From assembly GCF_021213805.1 (NCBI RefSeq), contig NZ_JAJQJI010000001.1:186001-250000 (forward strand): 64,000 nt of DNA, given 5' to 3'. The DNA is from Mycobacterium sp. MYCO198283 (GTDB lineage: Bacteria; Actinomycetota; Actinomycetes; Mycobacteriales; Mycobacteriaceae). Positions 1-8,800 of the stretch are shown one piece after another. The notes beneath the pieces are model-generated. The model did no database searches and was not told the DNA's origin. It worked only from the letters and a program-made list of their open reading frames with translations. The translations under genes and the position numbers were made by a program. The number at the start of each line of letters is the position of its first letter. Position 1 is the stretch's first letter.

Positions 1-442
1 GGTCGGTGACCGCGGCCTCCAGCGGTTGCGGCGCGTCGCCGCTCACCCCGTCGGGTACGACGTCGGCGGTCACGAACCCCATGATCGCGGCGCCCTGCGA
101 GTACCCGCCGAGCACCAGCTGGGTGGCCGGGCACGACGCCACCGTGTCGAGCACCTGCGCGCGGGCGTTGCGCACGCCGTCGACGCCGGTGGCGAAGTCC
201 AGGCTCGCGGGATAGTCCACCGCGGTCACCTCGACCGTGCGCGGCGCGGCCTGCGCGGCCACCGCGTCGGCGAACTGCTGCCCGAACCCGCCCAGCCCGA
301 CGGCCTCGGTGGTGCCGCGGGCGAAGAGCACCTTGACGTCGGCGCAGGGCGCCGCGGCGGCGGGCGAAGCGGGCACGGCGCCCAGCGCGCCCAGGGCCGT
401 CACGCAGCCGGCGAACACCGAGAACATGCGGGATGAGGTCAC
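1..442 (-). CDS. Cutinase-family serine esterase (Culp), N-terminal part, cut by window edge
   Basis: The gene reads leftwards off the window, so only about 147 codons are seen. A GTG at 442 or an ATG at 427 starts a short basic/hydrophobic leader ending in an Ala-rich segment, followed by a mature-looking start APCADVKVLFARGTTE. The pattern A-R-G-T-x-E and the nucleophile elbow GGYSQGA are hallmarks of the cutinase family, in which Ser of GYSQG is catalytic; the Asp and His would lie beyond the edge. Mycobacterial cutinase-like proteins are secreted lipid esterases or phospholipases. Function is inferred from family; substrate is unknown. The next gene, an SDR, lies about 75 bp upstream on the same strand. 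Confidence 0.85.
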   Translation of the reverse strand, partial: MTSSRMFSVFAGCVTALGALGAVPASPAAAAPCADVKVLFARGTTEAVGLGGFGQQFADAVAAQAAPRTVEVTAVDYPASLDFATGVDGVRNARAQVLDTVASCPATQLVLGGYSQGAAIMGFVTADVVPDGVSGDAPQPLEAAVTD

Positions 443-517
443 GCTTCGATGCTGGCACAGCACCGGCCCCGCGGCCTGCCGGGCGCGTGTGACGTCAGAC
501 TCGGATCACGCCGGCCC

Positions 518-1588
518 TCACGGGATGTAGCGCGGCGCGGGCGCGTCGGGCAGTTCCGCCGGCGCGGCCTGGGCCGGTCCCTTGCTCATCACCGGGTCGG
601 CGGCCGGCGCGGGTTTGCGGAAACCGAGCCCCAGGTCGGCGATCGCGTCGGCGGTCGACCAGCGGGGCGCCCAGCCGAGCACGGTGCGCGCCCGGGTGGT
701 GTCCAACAGCGGCACGGTGAACGCCAGGTCCACCCAGCCGGGCTCGACGGGCTGCAGCCGCAGGCGCCAGCCCACGTTCACCACCGACCGGGTGAGCCGG
801 GCGGGCACGTGCACGGGTGTGGCCTTCATGGCCGCGGCGATGTCGTCGCGGCGCAGCGGCGGTTCGGCGCTGAGGTTGAATGCGCCGCGGGTGCCGCGTG
901 CCAGGGCGGCCACGCAGGCCGCGGCGACGTCGTCGGCGTGCACCACCGGCACCGTCAGCCGCCGGTCGACCGGCAGCACCGGAGAGAACCGCAGCCACCG
1001 CGGCGACAGGTACGCCGGGAAGGCGTAGCGCCGCAGCCCGGTCGCGGCCGCGCGCTGCACGACGAGGCCCGGCCGCATCCGGGTGACGATCATGTCGTCG
1101 GGGTGGCGGCGCTCGTAGACGTCGAGCATCTCCTCCACGGCGGCCTTCGACCGGCTGTAGGTGGACGTGGCAAGCCCCTCGATGGGCCAGCTCTCGTCGA
1201 CGCGACGGCCGTACGCGCCCGGCGCGTACGCGCCCGCCGACGACATGTACAGCAGGTGCCCCACCCCGGCCGTGTCGGCGGCGCGCAGCACCGCCGTGCT
1301 GCCGCCGACGCTGGCCGCCGCCAGGTAGCCGCCGGCATGCGTCGGCTGGAATCCCCACGCCAGGTGCACCACGCAGTCGACGCCGTCGAACACCCGGACC
1401 AGCCGGCGCTCCGCGTCGGGCTCGGCGAGGTCCAGGCGGTGCCAGCGCACGGGCGCGAACACCCCGGTGCGGGGCGGCTCGCGGCGCGCGACGCCGTCGA
1501 TGACGTACTCGTCGGGGGCCGCGTGCAGCGCCCGCAGCAGGGCGGTGCCGACGTTGCCGCTGGCGCCGGTGATGACGATCCGTCGCAC
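518..1588 (-). CDS. NAD(P)-dependent epimerase/dehydratase (extended SDR)
   Basis: The 356-residue protein opens with a Rossmann nucleotide-binding motif, ITGASGNVGTALL (about residues 6-18). It has the SDR catalytic pair Tyr144 and Lys148 in TYSRSK, preceded by the conserved SSAGAY segment near 116-121. Length and layout fit extended SDRs that act on nucleotide sugars or steroid-like substrates, but the substrate-binding C-terminal half gives no specific assignment. The last ~30 residues are Ala/Pro-rich and probably disordered. It lies about 35 bp downstream of the polysaccharide deacetylase on the same strand, so the two may be co-transcribed. The enzyme class is clear; the reaction is not. 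Confidence 0.85.
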   Translation of the reverse strand: MRRIVITGASGNVGTALLRALHAAPDEYVIDGVARREPPRTGVFAPVRWHRLDLAEPDAERRLVRVFDGVDCVVHLAWGFQPTHAGGYLAAASVGGSTAVLRAADTAGVGHLLYMSSAGAYAPGAYGRRVDESWPIEGLATSTYSRSKAAVEEMLDVYERRHPDDMIVTRMRPGLVVQRAAATGLRRYAFPAYLSPRWLRFSPVLPVDRRLTVPVVHADDVAAACVAALARGTRGAFNLSAEPPLRRDDIAAAMKATPVHVPARLTRSVVNVGWRLRLQPVEPGWVDLAFTVPLLDTTRARTVLGWAPRWSTADAIADLGLGFRKPAPAADPVMSKGPAQAAPAELPDAPAPRYIP

Positions 1589-1622
1589 GTGCGCCGCGTA
1601 GCCCGTCCGGGGCGCCGCGAAA

Positions 1623-2483
1623 CTACGCGCCGGCGGGAAGCTGTCCGACGACCGCGGTCGCCGGCGGGTTCGGCGCGGGCGCGGCGGGGGCGATGTCGGT
1701 GAGCACGTTGGCGGGCGGGCCGTTCTCGCGGCTGCCGTAGGTGGTGCCCGGCTGCCGCGGCCCGAGCAGGTGGCTGACGGTCACCAGGTGGTAGCCGTTG
1801 GCCTTGAGCACCGGCAGGAAGTCGGTCACCAGGTCGACCGTCGACGAGTAGGTGTCGTGGAACAGCACGACCGAGCCCGGCTTGAGCTGGCTCATCAGCA
1901 CCGCGCGGGTGGCGGCGGTGTTGGTGTCGTTGATCCAGTCGAACGGGATGACGTCCCAGTTGATGTCGGCGAGCCCCTGCCGGCCGGCTTCGGCGAGCAC
2001 CTCGTCGTTGATGAGACCACCGGCGGTGCGCACGAGCGTCGGGCGCTGCCCGGTGGCGGCGGCGATCGCGTCGCTGGCGCGGCTGAACTCCCCGGGGATC
2101 TCCTGCGGCGGCAGCGTCGTCATGTTCGGGTGGTCCCAGGTGTGGCTGGCCACCTCCATGCCGGCGTCGGCGATGCGCTTCGCGGCCGCCGGATCGGCCG
2201 CCACCTTGCTGCCGATGAGGAAGAACGTCGACTTGGCGCCGTTGTCGTTGAGCACCTGCAGCAGCCGGTCGGTGTACGGGCTCGGCCCGTCGTCGAACGT
2301 GAACGCGACGCAGCTGACGACCGCGCAGTCGACGCTGTCGGCGTTGGCGAGGGTGACATGACCGGTCATGCCGCCGACCACGAGCACCGCGGCGGCCGCG
2401 GCGCCGCCCGACAGGGTGCGCCAGTAGGTCCAGCCGGTCCGCACCGGTCGAGCGGCCTTACGAAAGCCAGGAAGCCGTAGCAC
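1623..2483 (-). CDS. Secreted/membrane-anchored polysaccharide deacetylase (NodB domain; Rv1096-like)
   Basis: A basic N-terminus followed by a hydrophobic segment (about residues 30-48) gives a signal peptide or anchor, then a NodB homology domain. The metal/catalytic motif 1, TFDDGPS, lies near residues 62-68. Motif 2, SHTWDHPN, holds the two zinc-binding histidines (H-x3-H). Further NodB elements are the R-x-x-G-type motif in VRTAGG and the late LFHDTYSSTV. The family removes N-acetyl groups from peptidoglycan or chitin-like polymers outside the cell. Position beside phoH2 and desA2 matches M. tuberculosis Rv1096, reported as a peptidoglycan deacetylase. A Pro/Ala-rich tail closes the protein. 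Exact substrate is inferred. Confidence 0.9.
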   Translation of the reverse strand: MLRLPGFRKAARPVRTGWTYWRTLSGGAAAAAVLVVGGMTGHVTLANADSVDCAVVSCVAFTFDDGPSPYTDRLLQVLNDNGAKSTFFLIGSKVAADPAAAKRIADAGMEVASHTWDHPNMTTLPPQEIPGEFSRASDAIAAATGQRPTLVRTAGGLINDEVLAEAGRQGLADINWDVIPFDWINDTNTAATRAVLMSQLKPGSVVLFHDTYSSTVDLVTDFLPVLKANGYHLVTVSHLLGPRQPGTTYGSRENGPPANVLTDIAPAAPAPNPPATAVVGQLPAGA

Positions 2484-2534
2484 GCGGGCAGCTTACCGGT
2501 GGTGGCTGCCGGACACCCGGCAGCCACCCCCGTG

Positions 2535-3848
2535 TCACGGCAGCGCGCCGGGGCTGATCTCCTCGAGCATCTCGGTGACCAGCGCGGCGATGGGCGAGCG
2601 CTCGCTGCGGGTGAGCGTGATGTGCCCGAACAGCGGATGGCCCTTGAGCTTCTCGATCACCGCCGCCACGCCGTCGTGCCGGCCGACGCGCAGGTTGTCG
2701 CGCTGCGCGACGTCGTGGGTGAGCACCACCCGCGATCCGGCGCCCAACCGCGACAGCACGGTCAGCAGCACGTTGCGTTCCAGCGACTGCGCCTCGTCGA
2801 CGATCACGAACGAGTCGTGCAGGCTGCGGCCGCGGATGTGGGTGAGCGGCAGCACCTCGAGCATTCCGCGCGAGGACACCTCGTCGAGCACGGCGGGGCT
2901 CGCGAGCCCTTCGAGGGTGTCGAAGACGGCCTGCGCCCACGGGCCCATCTTCTCGCTCTCACTGCCCGGCAGATAGCCCAGCTCCTGGCCGCCGACGGCG
3001 TACAGCGGCCGGAACACCACGACCTTGCGTTGCGTGCGCCGTTCCAGCACCGCCTCCAGACCCGCGCACAGCGCCAGCGCCGACTTGCCGGTGCCGGCCT
3101 TGCCGCCGAGCGAGACGATGCCGACGGACTCGTCGAGCAGCAGATCGAGGGCGACGCGTTGTTCGGCGGACCTTCCCCGGAGGCCGAACACTTCGCGGTC
3201 GCCGCGCACCAGCTGCACGCGCTTGTCGGCGTTCACCCGGCCGAGCGCATGCGAGCTGCCGCTCAGCAGCCGGATGCCGGTGTGGCAGGGCAGGTTCCGG
3301 GCCGCATCGAGATCGATCTCGCCGTCGGCGTAGAGCGCGTCGACGTCGCCGGTGGTGACGTCCAGCTCCGCCATACCGGTCCAGCCGGAGGTGATGACGT
3401 CCTGCGCGTGGTACTCGTCGGCGGCCAGCCCCACCGCGCCCGCCTTGACGCGCAGCGGAATGTCCTTGCTGACCAACGTGACCCGCTTGCCCTCGGCCGC
3501 CAGGTTCGCGGCGACGGTGAGGATGCGGGCGTCGTTGCTGTCGTTGCGGAAACCCGCGGGCAGCACCGCCGGATCGCTGTGGTTGAGCTCGACGTGCAGC
3601 GAACCGCCCTGCGTCCCAACGGGAACCGGCTGATCGAGCCGGCCGTACTCCAGACGCAGGTCGTCGAACAGCCGCAGCGCCTGCCGGGCGAACCAACCGA
3701 GCTCGTGGTGGTGGCGTTTGGCCTCCAGCTCGCTGATCACCACCAGCGGGACGACCACCTCGTGTTCGGCGAACCGGGTGCAGGCCCACGGATCGGACAG
3801 CAGCACGGAGGTGTCGAGGACATATGTTCGCACCGATGAATCTGTCAC
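2535..3848 (-). CDS. phoH2: PIN-domain/PhoH-like RNA helicase-RNase (PhoH2)
   Basis: This 437-residue fusion joins an N-terminal PIN RNase domain to a C-terminal PhoH ATPase. PIN acidic residues are visible at Asp12 (VLDTSVLL), Glu40 (ISELEAKRH), Asp106 and Asp129. The ATPase shows Walker [10 protein letters not shown] at 248-256 and Walker B FVIVDEAQ. Mycobacterial PhoH2 proteins unwind and cleave RNA and behave as the toxin half of a type II toxin-antitoxin pair. The start is GTG at 3848; its GTGA overlaps the stop of the small ORF upstream, which argues for translational coupling. The gene sits between the deacetylase and desA2, as in M. tuberculosis (Rv1095). Confidence 0.93.
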   Translation of the reverse strand: MTDSSVRTYVLDTSVLLSDPWACTRFAEHEVVVPLVVISELEAKRHHHELGWFARQALRLFDDLRLEYGRLDQPVPVGTQGGSLHVELNHSDPAVLPAGFRNDSNDARILTVAANLAAEGKRVTLVSKDIPLRVKAGAVGLAADEYHAQDVITSGWTGMAELDVTTGDVDALYADGEIDLDAARNLPCHTGIRLLSGSSHALGRVNADKRVQLVRGDREVFGLRGRSAEQRVALDLLLDESVGIVSLGGKAGTGKSALALCAGLEAVLERRTQRKVVVFRPLYAVGGQELGYLPGSESEKMGPWAQAVFDTLEGLASPAVLDEVSSRGMLEVLPLTHIRGRSLHDSFVIVDEAQSLERNVLLTVLSRLGAGSRVVLTHDVAQRDNLRVGRHDGVAAVIEKLKGHPLFGHITLTRSERSPIAALVTEMLEEISPGALP

Positions 3849-3979
3849 GTCGCGCTCCTCGAGCCGCGCGGCACCCGCACGTCCGAATGGGGTGGGGCGC
3901 AGCGGTACAGGACCGGGGCCGGTCCTGTCGCACTCTTGCGAGTGGCACCGCCCGGACAGCAGAGCGAGTCGCTAGCCAT
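3845..3979 (-). CDS. Candidate PhoAT-type antitoxin: 44-residue ORF overlapping phoH2
   Basis: An ATG at 3979 opens a 45-codon frame that ends in TGA overlapping the phoH2 GTG by four bases (GTGA). No in-frame upstream start was found before desA2 ends. In mycobacteria phoH2 is known to be preceded by a small overlapping antitoxin gene, phoAT, so position and coupling fit. The protein is Arg/Pro/Ser-rich, contains two adjacent cysteines near residue 7, and has no recognisable fold. The Shine-Dalgarno signal is weak (GGGAG about 15 nt upstream). It is shorter than the PhoAT lengths I recall for other mycobacteria, so either the start is misplaced or this is a reduced version. Confidence 0.45.
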   Translation of the reverse strand: MASDSLCCPGGATRKSATGPAPVLYRCAPPHSDVRVPRGSRSAT

Positions 3980-4038
3980 CGGCGCCGACGCTACTCCCGG
4001 GCCGGTGACCGGACGGTGACGGCGCGCCGCGCGGCGCG

Positions 4039-4869
4039 TTACCGGCTCGTGACGAATTCGGCGAGCGCCGGCTCGTCCGACACCCCCCAGGCCTGGATGC
4101 GGTCGGCGATGACGCGGCGCCGGTACTCCTCGGAGAACACCCCGGCCTCGGCCATCGTGGCGACCTTGTCCTGATAGGCGTCGATGTCACCGCCGACGAC
4201 GCCCAGGGTGCGGGCGCGCTTCGCGATGGCCTCGACGGTCTCGTCGCGGTGCGTGGTCAGCAGGTGGCCGACGAGGTTGGCGAAGATCTGCTCGTGGCGT
4301 TCCTCGTCCATCGCGATGCGGCCGAGCAGCGCCTTGAGCACCGGCTCCTCGACGAGCCGTTGCAGGTTGCGCACGAAGACGGCGTGCGCGCGCTCGAACA
4401 TCGCCATGAACGCCAGCGTCTCGATCTGCGAGTAGTTGTCGCTGCGGTAGCCCTTGGTGGTGTGCGCGACCCGCACGTCCTCGTTGGCGGCGGGGTCGAT
4501 CTCGCGGGTGACCACCAGGTAGTTCCGCAGCGCGACGGCGTGCAGGTGTTCCTCGGCGGTCCAGCGGCCGATGAAGCGGCCCCACTTGCCCTCGAGGATG
4601 AAGTTGAACACCAGCTCGCGGTGGTAGCCGGCGAGGTTGTCCTTGGTGATCTGCAGGATCTCCAGCCCGTCGGTCACCGTCTTGGGCAGCGTGACGTCGG
4701 ACGGCTCCCAGTCCCGGCCGCCCAGGAACGCGAAGTTCTCCCCCTGGTCGAAGGGCACGTAATCGTGGCCGTACCAGGCGCTGTCGGTCTCCAGGTGACG
4801 GGTGAGGTTCTCGTCGACCACGGGCTCGAGTTCCAGGGTCAACGCATTGGCAACCGGTTTCTCAGCCAT
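4039..4869 (-). CDS. desA2: Acyl-[ACP] desaturase-family diiron protein DesA2
   Basis: The 276-residue protein shows the two carboxylate-bridged diiron motifs of soluble acyl-ACP desaturases: EEHLH at 106-110 and DEERH at 188-192. An early Glu and a Glu near 173 are further ligand candidates. The family inserts a double bond into ACP-bound acyl chains in the cytosol and, in mycobacteria, feeds mycolic acid synthesis. Length (about 275) and position between phoH2 and glyA match M. tuberculosis desA2 (Rv1094). DesA2 is known to be divergent within the family, so its exact regiospecificity is not evident here. It lies 60 bp downstream of glyA, also on the minus strand. Confidence 0.93.
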   Translation of the reverse strand: MAEKPVANALTLELEPVVDENLTRHLETDSAWYGHDYVPFDQGENFAFLGGRDWEPSDVTLPKTVTDGLEILQITKDNLAGYHRELVFNFILEGKWGRFIGRWTAEEHLHAVALRNYLVVTREIDPAANEDVRVAHTTKGYRSDNYSQIETLAFMAMFERAHAVFVRNLQRLVEEPVLKALLGRIAMDEERHEQIFANLVGHLLTTHRDETVEAIAKRARTLGVVGGDIDAYQDKVATMAEAGVFSEEYRRRVIADRIQAWGVSDEPALAEFVTSR

Positions 4870-4929
4870 GAAACTAACCGTAACCCGCAGATACAGGTTC
4901 CTCGTAATCGGGTCCGGGGGTACCGGAGA

Positions 4930-6414
4930 TCAGAGCGTCAGCCCGGGATACAGCGGGTTGGCGTCGAGCAGTTCGGCGGCCGCGGCGTGCACCCGCGCGG
5001 CGGTGCCGTCGGCGAGCGTGTACTTGGCTTTCGACGGTCCGGCGGACGCCTGCGTCGGCGTGGTGTTGTTCAGCACCTCGACGACGAGCTCGGCGACCCG
5101 GTCGAACTCCGCGGGGCCGAACCCGCGGGTGGTGAGCGCCGGGGTGCCGAACCGGATGCCGCTGGTGTACCACGCGCCGTTCGGGTCGGCCGGGATGGCG
5201 TTGCGGTTGGTGACGACACCGGAGTCCAACAGCGCCGACTCGGCTTGGCGGCCGGTCAGCCCGAAGCTCGTGACGTCGAGCAGCACGATGTGGTTGTCGG
5301 TGCCGCCGGTGACCAGCCGCGCACCGCGCTTGGTGAATCCCTCGGCCAGCGCCTTGGCGTTGTCCGCGACGCGCTGCGCGTAGGCCTGGAACGACGGCTG
5401 CCGCGCCTCGGCGAGCGCCACCGCTTTCGCGGCCATCACATGCGACAGCGGCCCGCCGAGCACCATCGGGCAGCCCTTGTCGACGGCGTCGGCGTATTCC
5501 GGCTGCGCGAGCACCAGCCCGCCGCGCGGCCCGCGCAGCGACTTGTGCGTCGTGGTGGTCGTGACGTGGGCGTGCGGCACCGGGTCCTCGTCGCCGGTGA
5601 ACACCTTGCCCGCGACCAGGCCGGCGAAGTGGGCCATGTCGACCATCAGCGTGGCGCCCACCTCGTCGGCGATCTCCCGCATCGTCGCGAAGTTCACCCG
5701 CCGCGGATAGGCGGAGTAGCCGGCGACCAGCACGAGCGGCTTGAATTCGCGGGCGGCGGCGGCCACCGCGTCGTAGTCGAGCAGGCCCGTCTCCGGGTCG
5801 GTGCCGTAGCTGCGCTGGTGGAACATCTTGCCGCTGATGTTGGGCCGGAAGCCGTGGGTCAGGTGGCCGCCGGAGTCGAGCGACATGCCCAGCAGCCGTT
5901 GGTTGCCGAGCCGGTTGCGCAGCGTCTCCCAGTCGGCTTCGGAGAGGTCGTTGACGTGCTTGGCGCCCAGCTCCGCCAGGCCCGGCGCCTCGACCCGGGT
6001 GGCGAGGATCGCCCAGAACGCCACCAGGTTGGCGTCGATGCCCGAATGTGGCTGCGCGTAGGCGTACGGCGCGCCGAACAGCTCACGCGCGTGCTCGGCC
6101 GCCAGGCTTTCCACGGTGTCGACGTTCTGGCAGCCGGCGTAGAACCGGTGGCCGATGGTGCCCTCGGCGTACTTGTCGGACAGCCAGGTGCCCATGGTCA
6201 GCAGCACCGCCGGCGACGCGTAGTTCTCGCTGGCGATCAGCTTGAGCGAGTCGCGCTGGTCGGCGAGTTCCTGGCGGGTGGCGGCGGCGATGCGCGGCTC
6301 GACCGTCTCGATGACCTGCAGCGCGGCGCGGTAGGCCGCGCTCGCGGTGTCGGCGTACTCGGCGCCCGGGGCGGCGTACTCGGCGGCCGACGTGGTCACG
6401 GGCTCAGCAGTCAT
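4930..6414 (-). CDS. glyA: Serine hydroxymethyltransferase, long form
   Basis: This PLP enzyme converts serine plus tetrahydrofolate to glycine plus 5,10-methylene-THF. Visible signatures are the N-terminal [13 protein letters not shown], the conserved [11 protein letters not shown], and the PLP-lysine motif [14 protein letters not shown]. From ATG 6414 the protein is 494 residues, against about 420-430 for typical bacterial GlyA. The extra length is an N-terminal Ala-rich extension, an insertion between the QPHSG segment and the GGHLTHG segment, and a C-terminal extension. A GTG at 6420 is an alternative start. The location upstream of desA2 and next to coaA matches mycobacterial glyA1, but the subtype differs from the short M. 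tuberculosis enzyme as I recall it. Confidence 0.9.
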   Translation of the reverse strand: MTAEPVTTSAAEYAAPGAEYADTASAAYRAALQVIETVEPRIAAATRQELADQRDSLKLIASENYASPAVLLTMGTWLSDKYAEGTIGHRFYAGCQNVDTVESLAAEHARELFGAPYAYAQPHSGIDANLVAFWAILATRVEAPGLAELGAKHVNDLSEADWETLRNRLGNQRLLGMSLDSGGHLTHGFRPNISGKMFHQRSYGTDPETGLLDYDAVAAAAREFKPLVLVAGYSAYPRRVNFATMREIADEVGATLMVDMAHFAGLVAGKVFTGDEDPVPHAHVTTTTTHKSLRGPRGGLVLAQPEYADAVDKGCPMVLGGPLSHVMAAKAVALAEARQPSFQAYAQRVADNAKALAEGFTKRGARLVTGGTDNHIVLLDVTSFGLTGRQAESALLDSGVVTNRNAIPADPNGAWYTSGIRFGTPALTTRGFGPAEFDRVAELVVEVLNNTTPTQASAGPSKAKYTLADGTAARVHAAAAELLDANPLYPGLTL

Positions 6415-6468
6415 GCTCACCAGCCTAATTGCCCGTCGCCGCGGCCTCGCCCCGCCCGCTCCCCCGTC

Positions 6469-6527
6469 GCCGAAACTCACGTTTGGGCGCAAAAGTGCGA
6501 GTGGAATCCGGCAGAACGTCGATCTCG
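6469..6527 (+). repeat. Copy 1 of a 59-nt dispersed intergenic repeat
   Basis: This 59-nt segment in the glyA/DUF885 gap matches 45665-45723 at about 50 of 59 positions without gaps. Its 3' 20 bases are identical to that copy. A third, more diverged copy lies on the opposite strand at 48674-48732. Here it runs antisense to both flanking minus-strand genes. No transposase or target duplication is seen. Function unknown. Confidence 0.8.
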
Positions 6528-6543
6528 GCGAGCGGCCGCGGAC

Positions 6544-7773
6544 TCAGGCCGCCCGCAGCGTCGACGGGATCAGCGGCTCGTCGAGCAGCCGGGTGAACCG
6601 CTCGGTCAGCGTGACGCCGGCCGGCCGGTCGTCCAGCCAGGCCCGCAGCAACCGGTAGCCCTCGACATAGGTGCTCGTGTACGCGCGCCACAGCGGCGAG
6701 GACAGGAACCGCAGCGTCTGGCGCGCCCGCGGCTCGGTGGTGAGCAGCCACCGCTGCAGAAAGGCCGCCACCTCGTCGGCGTCGCGGTGCTCGTCGTGCA
6801 ACATCAGCGCGGCGTCCTGCCGGACGTCGGCCAGGCCGGCGGCCGCCTCGGCCACCGCCTCGGCCCGCTCGCCGTCGAACCGCAGGCCGAGGTCGGCGTA
6901 GATCTCGGCGGCCCAGGCGCCCCAGCTCTGTCCTCCCCCCGTCGCTTCGCTCGCCCCTGACCCGACCGCGGCGTAGAGCGCCAGATCCGCCAGCCCTTCG
7001 GCCATCAGGCACTGCGGGGTGTTCACCAGGAAGATCGTCTGCTCGGCCTGCCCCCGCGTCGCGACCAGCCCGGCTTCTTTCCGGCAGTGCTCGGTGTGGT
7101 GGCCGGGGTAGGACTCGTGGGCCACCAGCCGCGGCAGGTTCGACATCTGCTGCTTGAGGTCGGCGTTGACGGCCACCCGGGAGCGGTAGTCGCCTTCGTA
7201 GTAGTTGAACCCCGACCACGGCTTGTCGGTCACCACCTCGTAGACGACGGTCTCGCGTTCGGGCAGCGGGAAGGCGGCCCGCACCCGGTCGCGCAGCGCG
7301 CTGGAGAACGCGTCGATGCACTCGGCGAGGCGGTCGGGCGGAATCTCCTCGGCCGCGCGGTAGGCCTGCATCCGCTCGGCCAGCGGGCCGGTGCCGCCGA
7401 GCGCGGAGTCGAGCCGGGCGTGCGCGTCGCGGTAGCGCTGCTCGTCACCTTTGGCGATCCACACGTCGAAGTAGTCGTGCACCTCGTCGACGAATCCGAT
7501 CGACTCGCCGGCGAACGTGCGGGCCGAGCACTCCAGGGCCCGCAGGTGCGCCCCGACGAACGCCTCCCGGTCGGCGGGCAGGCCGGCTTCGGGCAGCGCG
7601 GCCTGCAGTTCGCGGGCGCGGCGGGCCAGCGCCGACGGTGCGGGCGCCGGCTCGGACTCCACCTGCCGGCGCAGCCGCGGGACGCCGGTGTAGGCGTCGA
7701 CGTAGCCGCGCTCGAGGCGATCGAACCGCAGGCCCAGCAGCAGGTACTCGTCGATCAGGGTGGCGGGCTCCAT
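6544..7773 (-). CDS. DUF885-family putative metallopeptidase
   Basis: A 409-residue cytosolic protein whose core motif VAHESYPGHHTEH (HExxPGHH) is the zinc-site signature of DUF885 proteins, which are distantly related to M3/M32-type carboxypeptidases. A later EGLADLALY segment should supply the third metal-ligand Glu. No signal peptide is present. Start chosen at ATG 7773; an in-frame start at 7803 would add ten residues. The gene is divergent from coaA with only about 65 bp between them, so the promoters share that gap. In frame near the middle, nucleotides 6938-6956 carry a 19-nt element found three more times in this window, encoding a Gly/Ser/Ala loop that looks inserted. Substrate unknown. 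Confidence 0.8.
   Translation of the reverse strand: MEPATLIDEYLLLGLRFDRLERGYVDAYTGVPRLRRQVESEPAPAPSALARRARELQAALPEAGLPADREAFVGAHLRALECSARTFAGESIGFVDEVHDYFDVWIAKGDEQRYRDAHARLDSALGGTGPLAERMQAYRAAEEIPPDRLAECIDAFSSALRDRVRAAFPLPERETVVYEVVTDKPWSGFNYYEGDYRSRVAVNADLKQQMSNLPRLVAHESYPGHHTEHCRKEAGLVATRGQAEQTIFLVNTPQCLMAEGLADLALYAAVGSGASEATGGGQSWGAWAAEIYADLGLRFDGERAEAVAEAAAGLADVRQDAALMLHDEHRDADEVAAFLQRWLLTTEPRARQTLRFLSSPLWRAYTSTYVEGYRLLRAWLDDRPAGVTLTERFTRLLDEPLIPSTLRAA
6938..6956 (-). repeat. 19-nt GAGCG-n-AGCGACGGG element inside the DUF885 gene
   Basis: Read on the minus strand this is GGGCGAGCGAAGCGACGGG. The same 19-mer, differing only at the tenth base, occurs at 12968-12986, 13000-13018 and 18295-18313. 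Here it lies in frame and encodes part of a Gly/Ser/Ala-rich loop (SGASEATGGG). Confidence 0.75.
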
Positions 7774-7838
7774 GCATTCGACGGTAGTCGTCGGCCCCCA
7801 CACGCCCGTGACGCCGCTCGTGCTGCAAGACTGGCCGC

Positions 7839-8771
7839 ATGCCGCGGCTGAGCGAGCCGAGCCCCTATGTGGAGTTCGACCGGAGTCAGTGGCGCGCGTT
7901 GCGAAAGTCGACGCCGTTGCGACTCACCGAGGAGGAGCTGACCGGGCTCCGCGGCCTCGGGGAACAGCTGGACCTACGCGAGGTCGAAGAGGTGTACCTG
8001 CCGCTGGCCCGGCTGATCCACCTGCAGGTGGCCGCCCGTCAGCAGCTGTTCGCCGCGACCGGCGAGTTCCTCGGCGAGCAGCACCCCACCGACCCGGTGC
8101 CGTTCGTCATCGGCGTGGCGGGCAGCGTGGCGGTCGGCAAGTCGACCACCGCGCGCGTCCTGCAGGCGTTGCTGGCTCGCTGGCCGCACCACCCGCGCGT
8201 GGACCTCGTCACCACCGACGGCTTCCTCTATTCGAACGCCGAGCTGGAGCGGCGCGGGATCATGAACCGCAAGGGCTTTCCGGAGTCCTACGACCGGCGC
8301 GCGTTGATGCGGTTCGTGACGGCGGTGAAGTCCGGCGCCGGCGAGGTGTGCGCGCCGGTGTACTCGCACCTGATCTACGACATCGTGCCGGGCGAGAAGA
8401 CGGTGGTGAAGCAGCCGAACATCCTCATCCTGGAGGGGCTCAACGTGCTGCAGACCGGGCCGACGCTGATGGTGTCGGACCTGTTCGACTTCTCGATCTA
8501 CGTCGACGCCCGGGTCGAGGACATCGAGCAGTGGTACATCTCGCGGTTTCTGACCATGCGCTCGACGGCGTTCGCCGATCCGGCGTCGCACTTCCACCAC
8601 TATGCGGGGGTGTCGGACGAGGAGGCCGTGGCGGCGGCCCGGGCGATCTGGATGTCGATCAACTATCCGAACCTGACCGAGAACATCCTGCCGACCCGGC
8701 CGCGCGCCACGCTGGTGCTGCGCAAGGACGCAGATCACACCGTCAACCGCCTGCGGTTGCGCAAACTCTGA
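7839..8771 (+). CDS. coaA: Pantothenate kinase, type I
   Basis: CoaA phosphorylates pantothenate with ATP, the first and regulated step of coenzyme A synthesis. The 310-residue length matches prokaryotic type I enzymes (M. tuberculosis CoaA has 312). The P-loop GSVAVGKST sits at residues 95-103 with the ATP-binding Lys101. The conserved segments [23 protein letters not shown] and [10 protein letters not shown] follow in the usual order. Start at ATG 7839, divergent from the DUF885 gene. The last codons lie inside the first copy of a 31-bp tandem duplication, so the stop is immediately followed by a second copy of the C-terminal coding sequence. Confidence 0.97.
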   Translation: MPRLSEPSPYVEFDRSQWRALRKSTPLRLTEEELTGLRGLGEQLDLREVEEVYLPLARLIHLQVAARQQLFAATGEFLGEQHPTDPVPFVIGVAGSVAVGKSTTARVLQALLARWPHHPRVDLVTTDGFLYSNAELERRGIMNRKGFPESYDRRALMRFVTAVKSGAGEVCAPVYSHLIYDIVPGEKTVVKQPNILILEGLNVLQTGPTLMVSDLFDFSIYVDARVEDIEQWYISRFLTMRSTAFADPASHFHHYAGVSDEEAVAAARAIWMSINYPNLTENILPTRPRATLVLRKDADHTVNRLRLRKL

Positions 8772-8800
8772 CGTCAACCGCCTGCGGTTGCGCAAACTCT
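8741..8800 (+). repeat. Tandem 31-bp duplication at the 3' end of coaA
   Basis: A 29-nt sequence occurs at 8741-8769 and again at 8772-8800, a 31-bp period. The first copy encodes the coaA C-terminus. The second is non-coding for coaA and ends in the stop codon of the convergent minus-strand gene (8799). Each unit contains the hairpin CAACCGC-CT-GCGGTTG, so the transcript would have two identical stem-loops straight after the stop, possibly acting as a bidirectional terminator. Confidence 0.85.

Noticed and set aside
3849..3948. The long overlapping frame starting at 3948 as phoAT
   Set aside because: It runs about 890 bases antiphase through phoH2 with Arg-rich shadow composition; the short frame ending in the GTGA overlap is the better candidate.
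6415..6543. A glycine riboswitch upstream of glyA
   Set aside because: The gap contains the 59-nt repeat and no recognisable aptamer stems in the glyA (minus) direction.
4249..6960. A 903-codon open frame on the plus strand
   Set aside because: It lies antisense to desA2, glyA and the DUF885 gene, has repetitive Arg/Gly/Val composition typical of GC-rich shadow frames, and no ribosome site or motif.
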